A DNA stretch of 64,000 nucleotides, taken from NCBI GenBank assembly GCA_037951105.1, contig JBAMJV010008414.1, positions 62,001 through 126,000 of the forward strand, in the 5' to 3' direction. Position 1 is the first letter of the stretch; each line of letters opens with the position of its first letter. The stretch comes from Echinarachnius parma (taxonomy: Eukaryota; Echinodermata; Echinoidea; Clypeasteroida; Echinarachniidae). The notes under the pieces are model-generated. The model saw nothing but the letters and a program-made list of their open reading frames with translations, was not told the origin of the DNA and made no database searches. The position numbers were made by a program, and so were the translations under genes. Shown here piece after piece: positions 1 to 12,216 of this stretch.

Positions 1-750
1 AACGTTCACGCAACTGTTCCAAATTGCTTGATCAAGAAATAACATTTTTGGCAATTATTAGTAGTCTATAATCGAAGTTAATTATTCCAATTATTCTAAT
101 TAAATGTTTTCATGAACAAAAGCCCAACTGTAAGTGCGATGTTGTATTAAAACTCAAGTTAATTCATTTTCCAAACTAACGTTACACAATAAATAGTTAT
201 GTTACACGTACTGCAAAAGTACAAACTGACAATAATATTATATACATATGTCATCATAACAATGATATAGTCTGATACATTATTCAACAATATTTTCCCG
301 CATAAAAACAATGTTAAACAGGTTTGAAAATCTAACACTACTACGTAATTTAACGAACAGTATTATCGCTACATTTTCCTCATTATTTTGATATCAGCAA
401 TACTAATAACAAAAAAGAAGGTTATCCAATAATCAGATACAAATTAAAAAGCAACATACCTATATGACATGCGTATGCTCCAAGACAAATACGCCATGTA
501 ATGCTGTGTGATTGATTCGCTTGTGTACTTATAATATGCTTAAATGATAGTACTGTCCAACCACTTGGAATATGAATAGGACTATTTATATGATATATGT
601 AACCTCCTTAGGAATTAGCAGGCAAAACTCTACTTTCGATTCCTATCGGAAACTACAATTTATATCACCATTTATCATGCAATGTTGCCCTATGAAATAT
701 AGGCGTCTCAATAAAAAAAATCATGCCTACAGCTACAGCGTAAGATGCAA
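1..750. other. AT-rich stretch, no gene seen
   Basis: The stretch is AT-rich without a credible coding region or RNA gene. A 101-codon open frame from 572 runs into the GT microsatellite and reads as poly-CV, so it is not taken as a gene. Confidence 0.5.
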
Positions 751-751
751 A

Positions 752-793
<42 letters not shown>

Positions 794-806
794 ATTTGTG
801 TGTGTA

Positions 807-842
<36 letters not shown>

Positions 843-855
843 TGTGTGTGTGTGT
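752..855. repeat. (GT)n / (TGCG)n compound microsatellite
   Basis: A GT tract is followed by a GTGC/TGCG tract and a short GT tail. Open frames on both strands here are poly-CV or poly-TH and are artefacts of the repeat. Confidence 0.95.
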
Positions 856-1351
856 CGTACTCCATATTTGGCAGTAATATACCGAGTTTCGGTAATTTGG
901 GGTATTTCCTCTTTTACATAAAAACAAAAGGAAACTGACCAGACATATATATTATAAATAAACAAGAGCACATAAAATAGAGTGATTAAAACAGTGACGT
1001 AGAACTGGTTTCAGGAGTTGAGGGGGGGGGGGGGGGGGAGGGGGGTAATCCATTAAGCCGAGCGGGGCAATGCGAGGCGAAGCGGCCGATATGCTTTCCC
1101 CATACATGGTATAGGGAGCTTTTGTATTTTTGATCCAAACACAAGGGAATTTAACAATTGTGACTCCAAGAAAAACGAGCTAATGTTTTTATCCACTGTA
1201 CCACATTTGAATTTGTGTTGGGAGAGGGGGACGGGGGCTAGCCCCAAGCACCCACATCTGTTAGACAGAAAAATGCATCTCGTCTGAAGGGGTCCTTTGA
1301 AATTATGACGTCATACTATCCCCTCCATCTACGAAGGGAACAAGATAGTGT

Positions 1352-1581
1352 AAAGCCCGGCGCAGACAGAGCCGACTCGAGACCCGATCCGACTGGTTTT
1401 CAGTCAGGCTAGAGTCAGTTTCGCTCAGTCGGAGCCGATCCAACATGTTGAATCGGCCTCGAATGACCTCTGACGGGCACTTGCACTGGAAAAACCGGAG
1501 TCCTGTGGCAGCACATACTGAGTTAATCCGGCTGAAAACCAGTCGGATCCTGTCGAGTCGGCTCTGTCTGCGCCGGGCATA
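1352..1581. mobile_element. Short foldback MITE, Harbinger-like
   Basis: An inverted repeat of almost 50 bp is formed by 1355-1403 and 1532-1578; the outer end reads GCCCGGCGCAGACAGAGC and its complement. TAA stands just outside both ends (1352-1354 and 1580-1582), a 3-bp TWA duplication typical of PIF/Harbinger elements. The interior has no transposase, so it is non-autonomous. The family assignment is inferred from the target size only. Confidence 0.6.
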
Positions 1582-1899
1582 AGATGATAATGATGATTGA
1601 AACAAGACGCAGTGGAATATTGTAGCTAAATCTATTAGTATGTCATTATAACATCAAGTTCATGTATTAAGGACATTTTAAAGAGACTTTTATAAAATGT
1701 TTCGCTCTAGCATTTTAAAAACATTAATTTATTGACATTAGTAGTAAATGTTTTTATTTAAGAAATAAATCAACATTTAAAAAATGTTTCTCACCTTACT
1801 TTTTCTAGAAATCGTCTTTTAAATATTGATGCAGAATATCATGCGAGTATTAGACATCATGAATCATGACCTTTTCTATTTTAGTATAAAGAGATTTTT

Positions 1900-2440
1900 A
1901 AAGGGGTAGTTTAGTTTTGGTAAGGCTGAACTTTAATAGCCAAAACCTCACACAGTAACATTATAAACTAATAGTTATAACTCCACCATGCTCGAAAGGT
2001 ATACAAAATTACAATCGACTAGGTAAAAAGCCTGTTATCATTCAAAAAGAGCAATTAAAACACAAGAGGGTGCTTTTTAAAAAGGCATTGGTTTCAACCC
2101 TTTTTCATACAAAATTATGTATGTGATGTTGTATTGATATAATTATGAAATAGCGAGATCATCAACAACTTTAAAAAAAAAAAACGCTTTTGACATTTAA
2201 AAAAAAAGTGCAAGCATTTTTTTTCTACATATCATCTAATTATTTGGGCCCCAACTAATTATAAGATCAGATATATTTATTGATATTTTAGCCGTTTCTG
2301 GGTCGATTTTGACCAAATAAAGCTCATTCTGCCATTATAATTGCATGTTCTCTCAAATTCGACACTCAGTTTTTCATTACCTCACAGAACAATTTTTTAT
2401 GTGCAGCGCCCTCTCTACCAAAACTAAACTACCCCTTTAA
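1900..2440. mobile_element. TTAA-target MITE, family A, intact copy
   Basis: The inverted termini read AGGGGTAGTTTAGTTTTGG on the left and the complement on the right, with TTAA directly outside each end, the target of piggyBac and Kolobok transposons. It has no open frame, so it is non-autonomous. Parts of the same element occur near 5390-5494 (reverse), 5942-7401 and 43170-44997. Confidence 0.8.
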
Positions 2441-2590
2441 ATTTGTGATAAAATGAAACATTTTGTAAAATCATCGTTTAAACGTCATAAATTTGAATCT
2501 AAAACATGATCGTAATGTTGTTTAAACGTTATTGGAATATTTTAGCATAATCTTTGATTATGTCAATATAACATCAAGTTTCTGCTTTAA

Positions 2591-2920
2591 AGCCCAAGTC
2601 CAGTTTCGGGAAAGTAGCCGAATACATCTATATTGATCATTATTGTTGAATATGTATTGAAATAGGGCTTTTGTGGTAAAAATCTGAACCTAAGCATCGT
2701 TAAATACAGAAATATCGGAAGAAATCAGTATTTCGTAATACACGTAGCGTACATGGCGTATGGGCGATATATATATATGCCTACATTGCTATATTATGCC
2801 TGGATAATCCTATATTAGTATAATTATATTCTTTCACATTATTGGTAATAAGAGCTTTCATTTCATTTTTTGAGAGGGGGGGGGGGGGGGGGGGGCGTTT
2901 CCAAAACTGGTCTTTACCTT
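2591..2920. mobile_element. TTAA-target MITE with internal G tract
   Basis: TTAA stands at 2587-2590 and 2921-2924. The termini are imperfect inverted repeats sharing ACCAGTTT/TCCAGTTT. The insertion splits the host phrase that continues as AAGGACATTTT. The interior includes a run of about 20 G at 2876-2895. Confidence 0.55.
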
Positions 2921-4199
2921 TTAAGGACATTTTGAATATACGTTTATAAAATGTCCCGCTCTTGCATTTTAAAAACATCAAGGTATGACATTAGTAGTAA
3001 ATGTTTTATCTAAGAAAAAAAAATCAACATTTAAAAAATGTTTGTCATACTTACATTTTCTAGAAAATGTCTTTTAAACATTAATGCAGGATGTCATGCG
3101 ATTATTACACAGCATGATTCATAACATTTTCTTTTTCAGTATATATAACTATTTTTAATGTTAAATTTGTGATAAAATGAAACATTTTGTAAACTCATCT
3201 TTAAAACGCCGTCAAATGTGAATCTAAAACATTTTAATCGTAATGTTGTAGAAACGTTTTTGGAATATTGTAGCAAAAACTTAAATTATGTTATTATAAC
3301 ATCAAGTTTATGTGTTAAGGACATTTAAAAAGACTTTTTATGTTTCGCTCTTGCATTTTAAAAACATTCAGTTATAGACATTAGAAGTAAATGTTTTTTT
3401 AAGGAAAGAAAATACCATTTAAAAATGTTTGTGATATTTCCATTTCATTGAACATGTTGTTTAACAATGAATAAAATACAAATCGAAACAATTTCAGTCC
3501 TTATGTTGTTTGAACATTTTTTAAATATTGTAAACAAATCGCTCTTGCATTTTAAAAATATTCAGTTATAGACATTAGAAGTAAATGTTTTTTTAAGGAA
3601 AGAAAATACCATTTAAAAATGTTTGTGATATTTACATTTCATTGAACATGTTGTTTAACAATGAATAAAATACAAATCGAAAAAATTTCAGTCCTTATGT
3701 TGTTTGAACATTTTTTAAATATTGTAAACAAATCTTAGATTTTGTTATCAAAACATCAGGTTGATGTTTTCAAGACATCTTAATTATATACTATTATAAT
3801 ATTTTGTTTTTGCATTGATTACACATTTTATTATCAACATTAGAAGTTAATGTTTTTCTTAAAGGAAAAATCAACATTTAACAAATGTTTGTCATATTTT
3901 GTTTCCTGGAAAATGTTGTCTTAACATTTAAAATAGAGTGGCATTTGTTTTTTATAAAACATTCCTCACAACATTATTTATCTGAAAATACTATTTCTGT
4001 TTTAATATATTGTAAATATGTTTCAAAAATAACATTTTATTTAATGTTGTATTATTATTATTAAAACATTCACTAAAAAAATATAATGTTACTTAAATAT
4101 TTTTATACTGTTTGTTAGAAAACATTTGAAGTTAACAACTTTGGGACCTTACGGAAATGTTTTGAAAATGTTTTGTGTATAGTATAGCTGGGTATAGTA

Positions 4200-5389
4200 T
4201 CTTGAAGACATAGCACATCGCAGTTTATTTGTTTGCACAGATGTGCAAGGACTTGTTCCATGATAGCTCCGGCAGGGGCGGTCGTGATAGGGAACCCTCA
4301 GCGGGATGGCTCTGGGGTGCTGCTTTAAAGGGAAATTGTGTTACGTTTGTCTTGGTCTTAATCGTAATATTATTATTAATCTTAGTCTAAGTCATTATTG
4401 ATCCTTGATCTTCGATGATTCAAATACTGATCAAAAGCGAATACTGTAATATCGGCTGTCGGTAATGACTTCTGCAAACACAACGAATTCACGACTCATC
4501 GTCGACTCCTGTACGAGCAGGTCGACCTGCCCGAGTCGAGTTCGTGTAGAGATCGTGTTGACGTCCAGTTGGTCTAGATGGTCTAGTACATATCGTATAG
4601 GGATCGTATATGCATCGGAATGATCGAGTAGAGATCGGAGTTGTTGTCAAGTATACGTCGTGCAGAAGTCGTGAATGGTCGGATGTGAGTCGTAAAAGAT
4701 CGAATTGCGGTCGGGAAGAGATCGTGTTTAAGGACGATCAAGAATTTGGTCGAGATTGGTCGGGGTAAAAATGTGCCGATGGGGCGATCGAGCTTGATCG
4801 AGTTGATCGGATCGGCAGTGGGATATAATTGTTTCTGGGAAATCCCCCTATAACAATAAATGCAGTACAATTGAATTGGCTGGCTCACTACTTTTCCCGA
4901 GCTACAAGTAATCGATCATTGTATTCAGGTCAATGTAATGAATAATATGAACAATAATTAAGCGGATTATACCGGAATGTATCTGCGATATAGCTAGTTC
5001 TGATCATAGGCGTACCCATGTGGGGTTTGGGGGTTCAACCACCCCCCCCCCCCCCCCCCCTTACAACTTGTAGCTGGTTAGTGGTCTCGACCATCATTAG
5101 CCTATGGTCTCGTCCTCTAAAATTGCGAAGAATCCTGGTCTCGGCCTCGAAAATGTTGAAAATTCTTGGTCTGGGCTTTGAATATTTTCTACGGACACCC
5201 CACCCCGCCCCCAACCCCGCTTACAGGATTCTCAACCAATGGTATTGGTCTTGGTCTCGAACATTTTTGACCGGATGGTCTCGGCCTTGAAAATGCTTCG
5301 GCTTCAAACATTATTTCATTCAAACTTCATATCTTAAAACACAATACAAACAAGTATCTATTCATAAGTAAATATTATAGCGCTACTAT
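4200..5389. other. Unique-looking non-coding DNA with a GATCG/GTCG-rich block
   Basis: No gene is seen. From about 4490 to 4815 the + strand is studded with GATCG, GTCG and TCGG at intervals of about 10-15 bp. A short poly-C tract (5040-5060) sits just downstream. The 101-codon minus-strand frame over this block has no recognisable domain. Confidence 0.4.
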
Positions 5390-5494
5390 ACTTTTCGAGC
5401 ATGGTGGAGTTATAACTATTAGTTTGCACCGTAATGGTGCAGGTTTTGGTTACTATAGTTAAGTTTGACCAATACTCAACTATCCCTTTAATAA
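5390..5494 (-). mobile_element. Fragment of MITE family A
   Basis: The end ACTCAACTATCCCTTTAA and the internal phrase around GGAGTTATAACTATTAGTTTG are the reverse complement of the left part of the 1900-2440 element. The other end is missing. Confidence 0.65.
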
Positions 5495-5750
5495 TAAATA
5501 ATAATATCCTCGATTTGTATAGCGCCTATCACGATTGACAATCATCTCTAAGCGATTTTACAATTATATTATTCCCCCGGTCATCGGATACATTCTGCAA
5601 TCAATTCAGCACACAAAGTGCACGTTTCCACTCCCTAGGGAGCATTCCAGGCACAGGCAACCTTATTGTGGGCACACACAATGCTAAGGAACTACATTCC
5701 ATCCTTCCGGGTACCCATTTACCCAGCTAGCCACCTGAAGTCGGGCCGAT
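5495..5750 (-). mobile_element. tRNA-type SINE fragment (3' part)
   Basis: The ATAATAATA-rich edge followed by TGTATAGCGCC matches the familiar SINE tail GGCGCTATACAAAT plus an AT-repeat, read on the minus strand. The inner phrase TGTGTGCTGAATTGATTGCA recurs almost unchanged on the + strand at 46588-46620, so this is a dispersed family. Confidence 0.6.
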
Positions 5751-5866
5751 GTCGGAAGTTGGTTGCCGGATGTCGGCATATCGCCGTTGGCTCGAGGTTA
5801 AAATGTCCGCCAGCCCAACATCGTCACTACGTCATTTTTGTGATATATTGGCATAACGTCATTTTC

Positions 5867-5914
5867 CGACAATGGCCCAACATCATGTCATGAGATGATG
5901 TTGGGCCATTGTCG
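5867..5914. repeat. Perfect 20-bp hairpin
   Basis: The arms 5867-5886 and 5895-5914 are exact reverse complements (CGACAATGGCCCAACATCAT) around an 8-nt loop. The surrounding GCCGATGTCGG-type sequence (about 5740-5800) suggests a palindromic transposon remnant rather than an RNA gene. Confidence 0.7.
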
Positions 5915-5941
5915 CCATGAAAATCGTCAGTATGGGACTGG

Positions 5942-7401
5942 GCCTTTATAAGTAACATTACAAACTTCTAGTTATAACTCCACCATGCTCGAAAGGTATA
6001 CAAAATTACAAACGACTAAGTAAAATGCTTGTTATCATTCAAAAAGAGCTATTAAAACACAAGACGGCGCTCTCTAAACAAGCATTGGTTTCAACGATTT
6101 TTCATACAAAATTATGCATATGATGTTTTCAATTGTTGAAATGATGATTAAATAGAGAGATCATAAACCGCTTTTGAAATTTTTTGAAAAAGTGTAAGCA
6201 TTTTTTTTTTTTTGTGGAAAAATCATCGAATAAATTTGGGGCCCAAATCTATTACGATCGGATATATACTCCGCAAAAAAAGAAACTGGACACTTGTATG
6301 AGACCAAATATTTCGTATTCATTAACGATAAAATATATGATATTGTATATCTTCAATATTCGCATGAAATCCATATGAAATCATTCATGCATGACTTGTC
6401 ACGGTCAATTAACCACACCAAGGTCTGTTTTCAAAAATAGCAAAAATGGAACATCCACTCAACCATGTAAATGTTGATAAGCATAATCTAAAACGCTATA
6501 TTCATGAGATGGCATAATTTTTCATTACAAATGTGACCTTTTCTATCTTCATCTCAATAAAGAGTATAAATGAAGACAAATTGTGAACGTTATAGGTGTT
6601 ATTTTCATCCAAAAGTAACAAAATGTGAATTCCATGGCAAAGCTTTATAAGTCAAACCCACAGTTTGTGCCCTTATTTCAGCATGAAAACGGTATAAATT
6701 CTTCTCAAGAATTATACCGTAGTCCAAAGATCTTCAAAACCTGAAGTCACCCTTGGTCAAACATTTGGGCAGTCTTTAACATGACATTTCTCTAGGTAAC
6801 TATGGTTAAAATTGCAGGGGACACATGGAATAGACAAGCTTCATGCCTGTAATACAGACCAGTATGATAATGCTCTCATAACCTGGTGCTGATTTATTGA
6901 CAAATTTGTATTTCCAGAGTTTGTTCATAACAATAAAGTTGAATAATGTCATAATTTACTTGTCCCGCTCATCTTGTTTTAATTGAAACGCTTACTATCA
7001 TTTCAGTCGAATGGTGTGGTCCTCCATTATTTTACTATTTTTGAAAACAGACCTTGCTAGTGTTAATTGACCATGGCATTTCATGCATGAACGATTACAC
7101 CTTTTAGTTATACCCTGCATGTAGAGGAATAAATTCTCTTTAATTTGATATATGATCATGTACACTTTATCGTACATTAATATGAAATATTTCAACTTAT
7201 ACAAGTGTCCAGTTTCTTTTTTTGCGGAGTATATATTTATTGATATTTCAGCCATTTCTGAACCGATTTTGTCCAAATAAAGTTTATTCTGCCATTAAAA
7301 TTGCATGTTCTTTCAAATTCGACACTCAGTTTTTCATTACCTCACAAAAAATTGTGTTGTACAGCGCCCTCTCTACCAAAACTAAACTACCCCTTTAACT
7401 G
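5942..7401. mobile_element. MITE family A copy split by a nested Tc1-like element
   Basis: The left part (5942-6266) and right part (7233-7401) align with consecutive parts of the 1900-2440 element, including the right terminus CTAAACTACCCCTTTAA. The outer left terminus is lost. The interruption is the 6267-7232 element, so family A inserted first. Confidence 0.75.
6267..7232. mobile_element. Non-autonomous Tc1/mariner-like element with long inverted repeats
   Basis: Both ends start TACTCCGCAAAAAAAGAAAC and then read GGACACTTGTA, in inverted orientation. Similarity between the ends continues with mismatches for about 200 bp, including the shared phrase AAGGTCTGTTTTCAAAAATAG. The element is flanked by TA, and removing it restores the family A sequence. 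No transposase frame is present. Confidence 0.75.
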
Positions 7402-9301
7402 TTTTCGATGCTTCTATCACATACCGTGACTCTCGCCACTGATATGTAGTTTTTCGCATCAGCAAAACCGTTATATTATCAATATACAAAACTCGTTTGC
7501 CTATAATATATGCAGTATGAAGTGACTCAGGAACTTATCCGGAAGAGATTTTGCAAATACAGGATCTAAATCTGACACGCGCATACTTGTAGCGTAGCTG
7601 CATGGGTGGGAGAGCGGGATGGGGGGGGGGGGGGGGGCAATTAATGGGGCGATGCCCCTCGTTTTGTGAATTAAATCTGTGGAATCTGTAATTGGCCGCT
7701 ATATATTTACCCAATATACGCCTCGCATGCCACTCGCACCTCTGCTGAAGGCTATATAATTATAATATTGATGTATATACCCTCAATGTCTCACTCTCAG
7801 TATTGCACGGTGTGTTGCAATTGGTATTGGATTGCACCAGCTTTTTGACAGCAATTCTTTTTGTGACGAAAGTACATAATTATTATACGCTAATATCACG
7901 TGGCTGTGGGTGTGATAGATTAAAGTGCCCTCGTTATAATCAGAGCAACTCCAAGTTAAAGGTTGACGTGTGATATATGATAAGCAACAACGGACACTGG
8001 GTTTGAAAGAGACGGTAAGTGATTTTCGTTTCGTTTTCATTATGTAAATTATCATATCAAATCTTCAAAACATACTGTAAAATTACGATATCTAATAATG
8101 TCATTGGATAGCATAACTTGCAGACAATAAATTTGGCACAGTGATCATGAAATGACATAGGATCTATTCCGAAAGTACTGACATGATTTATTGTAGGCTT
8201 GACAGATATCTTTTATTTGCTGTGGTATCAACATAAATTGTATTATATAGTTGGTATTGGTTGCATTGCTTTATGACGAAAAACAGATCAAAACAAAACA
8301 AAAACAAACATAAACGAGCAAACAAACATGCAAACAAACAAACAAACAAGCACATACACGAACAAATAAACATTTAGATTCGAATTGTGTACATATAATA
8401 TTCAGAGAAATACAAATATGAATGAATGTTGTAGCTGAAATGGTCGACAGAGAGACGGAGGTAGGAAATGGGGCGATTTCGATTGGAGGGCAACATTTTC
8501 CGGAGACATCCGTGGGCCGAGACCTAAAAACCCCACAATTGCACGCCCAGAATTTGAAGACGGGGGAGGGGGGGGGGGGGGGGGGGGAGGGGGGTTAAAA
8601 TAGTTTTCAACCGAATGACCTCCCCCCAGCTGGTTGTCTCAGACCCCCAGAAGATTTCGGGTTTTAGCAGATTACTGTCAACTGGTCAAGGTGTATGTAG
8701 AAATACAAGTCTTTATTATTTTCTTACAAAATGGTTTAATAAAACACACATTGAAATCGTTTTCATAGCTCGAACCCCTAAATGGGTCGAGTAAATGCCT
8801 ACCCACAAAGAGGGGCCATAATGGGAGTCCAGGGGGCGGAGCCCTATGAAGCTTGTGGATTTTACAAATGGTTTCAAAACTAATGTTCTTGTATGTGTGA
8901 TAAACATTGTATAAAATGGCAAAGCTAGTAGATTATATCTTTAAGGGCATAGAGAGGAAAATCGAAAAAGTATATATAGGGAATTGACTAACCATCCCCA
9001 ACGATACATGACAATATTACACTGTCTAAACACGACTTTCTAAAGTTCTAACTGTATAATAACACAATCTCATTTATGACTTTATATTTAATTTCATTGT
9101 TCATATACAAATAATCTTAATCACTTGAAATCACATTGGTGTACAATTTACGAAAATAATTTTGTTTTCTTTATATCAAAGAGAGCGTTTATTGCAGTTA
9201 CATAGTCTTCCAAATTTGACCGGCATGCCGAGTGATTTAGCGAGTAAAGTTACAGTGGGCGTGTTTTTAAGTACAGGCGGGGAGTAGATGTCAACTTTGA
9301 A
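7402..9301. other. Non-coding DNA, no gene seen
   Basis: It contains two G tracts (about 7620-7637 and 8568-8595), an AAAC-rich stretch near 8285-8370 and otherwise mixed AT-rich sequence. The short open frames here have no recognisable domain or splice context. Confidence 0.45.
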
Positions 9302-9316
9302 AGGGCCCCAGTAGAG

Positions 9317-9317
<1 letters not shown>

Positions 9318-9386
<69 letters not shown>

Positions 9387-9395
9387 GCAAGCAAT

Positions 9396-9451
<56 letters not shown>

Positions 9452-9900
9452 TTATTAGTCAGTTAGTCAATCAATCATCCATTCATTTATTCATTTATTC
9501 ATTCATTCATTCGTTCATTCGTTCATTCATTCATTCATTCATTCATTCATTCATTCATTCATTCATTCATTCATTCATTCATTCATTCATTCATTCATTC
9601 ATTCATTCATTCATTAATTTGTTCGTTCGTTCATTCATTAATTTGTTCGTTCGTTCATTCATTCGTTCGTTCGTTCGTTCGTTCGTTCGTTCGTTCGTTC
9701 GTTCGTTCGTTCGTTCGTTCGTTCGTTCGTTCGTTCGTTCGTGCGTTCGTTCGTTCGTTCGTTCGTTCGTTCGTTCGTTCGTTCGTTCGTTCGTTCGTTC
9801 GTTCGTTCGTTCGTTCGTTCGTTCGTTCGTTCATTCATTCATTTATTCATTCATTCATTCATTCATCGATCAACTCTTCAATCATCCACCCATCCATCCA
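9318..9900. repeat. Compound tetranucleotide microsatellite (AATC)n-(ATTC)n-(GTTC)n
   Basis: AATC repeats run to about 9450, ATTC repeats from about 9480 to 9620, GTTC repeats from about 9640 to 9830, then ATTC and ATCC to the end. A 94-codon frame that reads as iterated RSFV is produced by the GTTC tract and is not a gene. Confidence 0.95.
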
Positions 9901-9901
9901 T

Positions 9902-11213
9902 AGGCGCCGGAAGTGGGGGGGGGGGGGGGGGGGCAGGGGGGCGGCCGCCCCCCCCCCCCCCCCAATCCAAAAAGTGTGGAGGGGGGGGGGGCAAAACGCA
10001 ATTTTGACCCCCCAAAAAGCTCCCCTCCCCTGCTCAAAAAAGAAAAAAAGAGTGGGAAAGACAAAATCAAATGTAAGAGCTAACGTTCAAAAACTAGTTT
10101 ATACATCCATTTTCAATTTTCGCTGCGCGCTTCGCGCCTGAACAGGTTATCTCAGTTTGTTGTAAACATCTGATGAGAGCATAGACATTTTATTCTTTTT
10201 TTGTTAATTCTAAATTTCCTTCATAGGTAGGCTATGGCATGAAGTGCACAAAATTGCACCATTTCAAGTATATAAATGCAAAATCTTCCCCTTGGGAGGA
10301 GGATATACCCCTCCCAAACCCTCCCCCTCTGGATCTGCCCAAGCCCTCGGTCGCGCGCTTCGCTCCCTCGGGACTCATTCTTGGCTGTAGGCCATGTTGT
10401 TGGATCATACATGTGCCATATGGTTTATGTTGGAACTGTGTATGACACTAAATACAATATTTATGTGTGAGTTTGGGTGCATATTTATTAGTGTGTCAAT
10501 TATTTGTTTTCTTCGTGAAAATATATATTTAAAATTTCTCGACGATCAAATCATAACACGCTTTCCCAGATACAGTTAATCTTAAGCCCGAATTTCCTAT
10601 CTAGGTATGCACCAGATTGCACAATTTCAAGTCCATAAATGCAAAATCTTTCTTACCGTGGGAGGGGGATACCCCCTCCCCCTTCCTTCCTGACCCAGCC
10701 CTCGGTCGCTTCGCTCCCTCGGGAATCATTCTTGGCTGTATGTTGTTGGATCATACATAATGTTGCATAATTATGATTTATGTTGTTGTGTGTGTGTTTT
10801 GGGGTACATATTAATTAGTGTGTACATTTTTAAAATTTGTATATGCGTGAAAAACATATTAAAACTTTCTGGTCGATCAAATCATAACACGCTTTCCCAA
10901 ATACAGTTAATCTTAACCCGAATTTCCTATCTAGGTATGCACCAGATTGCACAATTTCAAGTCCAAACATGCAAAAGCTCCCTACCGTGGGGGGGGGGGG
11001 GGGGGGGGGGGGACACCCCCCTCCCACACCCTCCCCCCGGCGCCGCTCAGTCGCTTCGCTCCCTCGCAATGTCTCACTCTCACCTATGGCTCAAAGTTGG
11101 CAACCCCAGAGTGTGGTTGGGCATGAGCCCCATCACACACAAATTGTGAGCCCCCTTAGGGTTTTGCCCCCCCCCCCCCCCCCCCCAATCCAAAACTGCT
11201 TCCGGCGCGCCTG
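9902..11213. mobile_element. G/C-tract-bearing composite repeat
   Basis: The outer ends carry inverted GGCGCCGGAAG and CTTCCGGCGCGCC. Inside are at least three diverged tandem units (about 10220-10600, 10600-10930 and 10930-11090). Each contains CACCAGATTGCACAATTTCAAG or a variant, a G-rich then C-rich run, and TCGCTTCGCTCCCTCG. Long G and C homopolymers sit near both ends. No coding domain is visible. It may be a non-autonomous DNA transposon with expanded internal repeats; the class is uncertain. Confidence 0.5.
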
Positions 11214-12098
11214 CATCCATCCATCCATCCATCCAGTCATCCATTCATCCATTCATTTCGTTGGCATCACTGAACTCTGTGGTTGGCATGGAGTAGAATA
11301 ATCAGATCTGGTTAAAAACGTCCATGGAAGTACAAAAACTACCAGCATAGCTCACTGTACTGTTTGCGCAAGATATTTGCGCTTGATGACGATCTTGGTA
11401 TGCTAATCTATTTCCGTCTAAAGTTTGTGTGTCGAAATCGCAACGGAAGGAAATAATTACTGGAGCAGTGGAGGCCGGGAAGTGCGGTACGAGGGCTTTT
11501 TTTTCTGGAATCTTAGGTAGAATAGTGTGTAGGCAATTGTTAGAAATAAGTCATAAGTTTGATAATGATTGTGGCATTGTATCCAAATCGTAAAACGTAG
11601 CGTAGTGTAAACACAATCCAAATTCCAACGCATTGACCGTTGTGATCAGATTCAGAGACAATCATCGGTCTGCCGACGCCGGTACCGTCGGGGTAGCGTT
11701 GCATCGCATGACCGTATCCCTCTCTGAACAGCTGCTTTTGACAGACATTTGTTTACAGTTTACACAGTTTGTTTAGACTTTGAAGTTTGAGTTGACTAGG
11801 TCCATTGTAATCTTACTCACACTCTCAGGTCTAGATATTAAATAATATTAGATTATGTGTGATGGATGATGCTATTGTCTAATTGACATAAAACTTTGTT
11901 TCAATCATTTTTTGGCTTTGCCGGCTTTGGCTTTGCCAAGGGCAAGGCCAAGGCCCAAGCCTTTCTTTGCCAAAAGCCTTGCCTTTTCTTTGCTTAGCTT
12001 TTACTAAAATATACTTTTGATCCAATTCAGCTGTCCAGAATTGCTGAGGCCTGAGCTGAGCCTTGTCCTTGAAGCTAGCCAGGCTGAGTTGTGCCACG
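11214..12098 (+). other. 5' flank and probable 5' UTR of the NACHT-WD gene
   Basis: No repeat family is recognised after the ATCC microsatellite at 11215-11255. The in-frame stop TGA at 12057, with no ATG between it and 12099, fixes the start codon of the next gene. I see no convincing TATA box. A GGC/CAAGGC low-complexity stretch lies at 11920-11980. The minus-strand 72-codon frame here is taken as noise. Confidence 0.4.
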
Positions 12099-12216
12099 AT
12101 GACGGGTGGTGATGATGGACTGCCGGTGTTTCAGGACTTGGTCCTGGGAGAGACGGACTCACTCCCAGACCAAGAATCCAACACGGTCAGGATCTTCATG
12201 AGCTCAACGTTCACAG
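12099..12216 (+). CDS. NACHT-WD gene exon 1 (start codon)
   Basis: ATG at 12099 in the context GCCACGATGA opens a 39-codon stretch ending in [10 protein letters not shown], the first strand of the DUF4062-type domain. The donor is CACAG|GTACC after 12216 and leaves phase 1. Its single G joins AT from exon 2 to make the Asp of the family's STFxD motif, which strongly supports pairing with exon 2 across the retrotransposon. Confidence 0.88.

Larger units (their letters stand above)
1605..4135. repeat. AT-rich ~375-bp tandem repeat with insertions
   Basis: Diverged copies of one unit recur across the interval. Recognisable phrases are ATAACATCAAGTT, AAGGACATTTTAAA, CGCTCTTGCATTTTAAAAAC and GACATTAGTAGTAAATG, near 1640-1790, 2565-3060, 3290-3400, 3540-3640 and 3740-3860. 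Two TTAA-target MITEs (1900-2440 and 2591-2920) interrupt it and inflate the spacing. No coding potential is visible. Confidence 0.7.

Noticed and set aside
665..971. Poly-TH and poly-CV open frames
   Set aside because: Translation of a GT/TGCG microsatellite.
4583..4888. 101-codon minus-strand frame
   Set aside because: Composition follows the GATCG-rich block; no domain or homologous feature recognised.
9619..10007. 94- and 88-codon frames reading as iterated RSFV
   Set aside because: Produced by the GTTC tetranucleotide repeat, which keeps frames open; no start context or domain.
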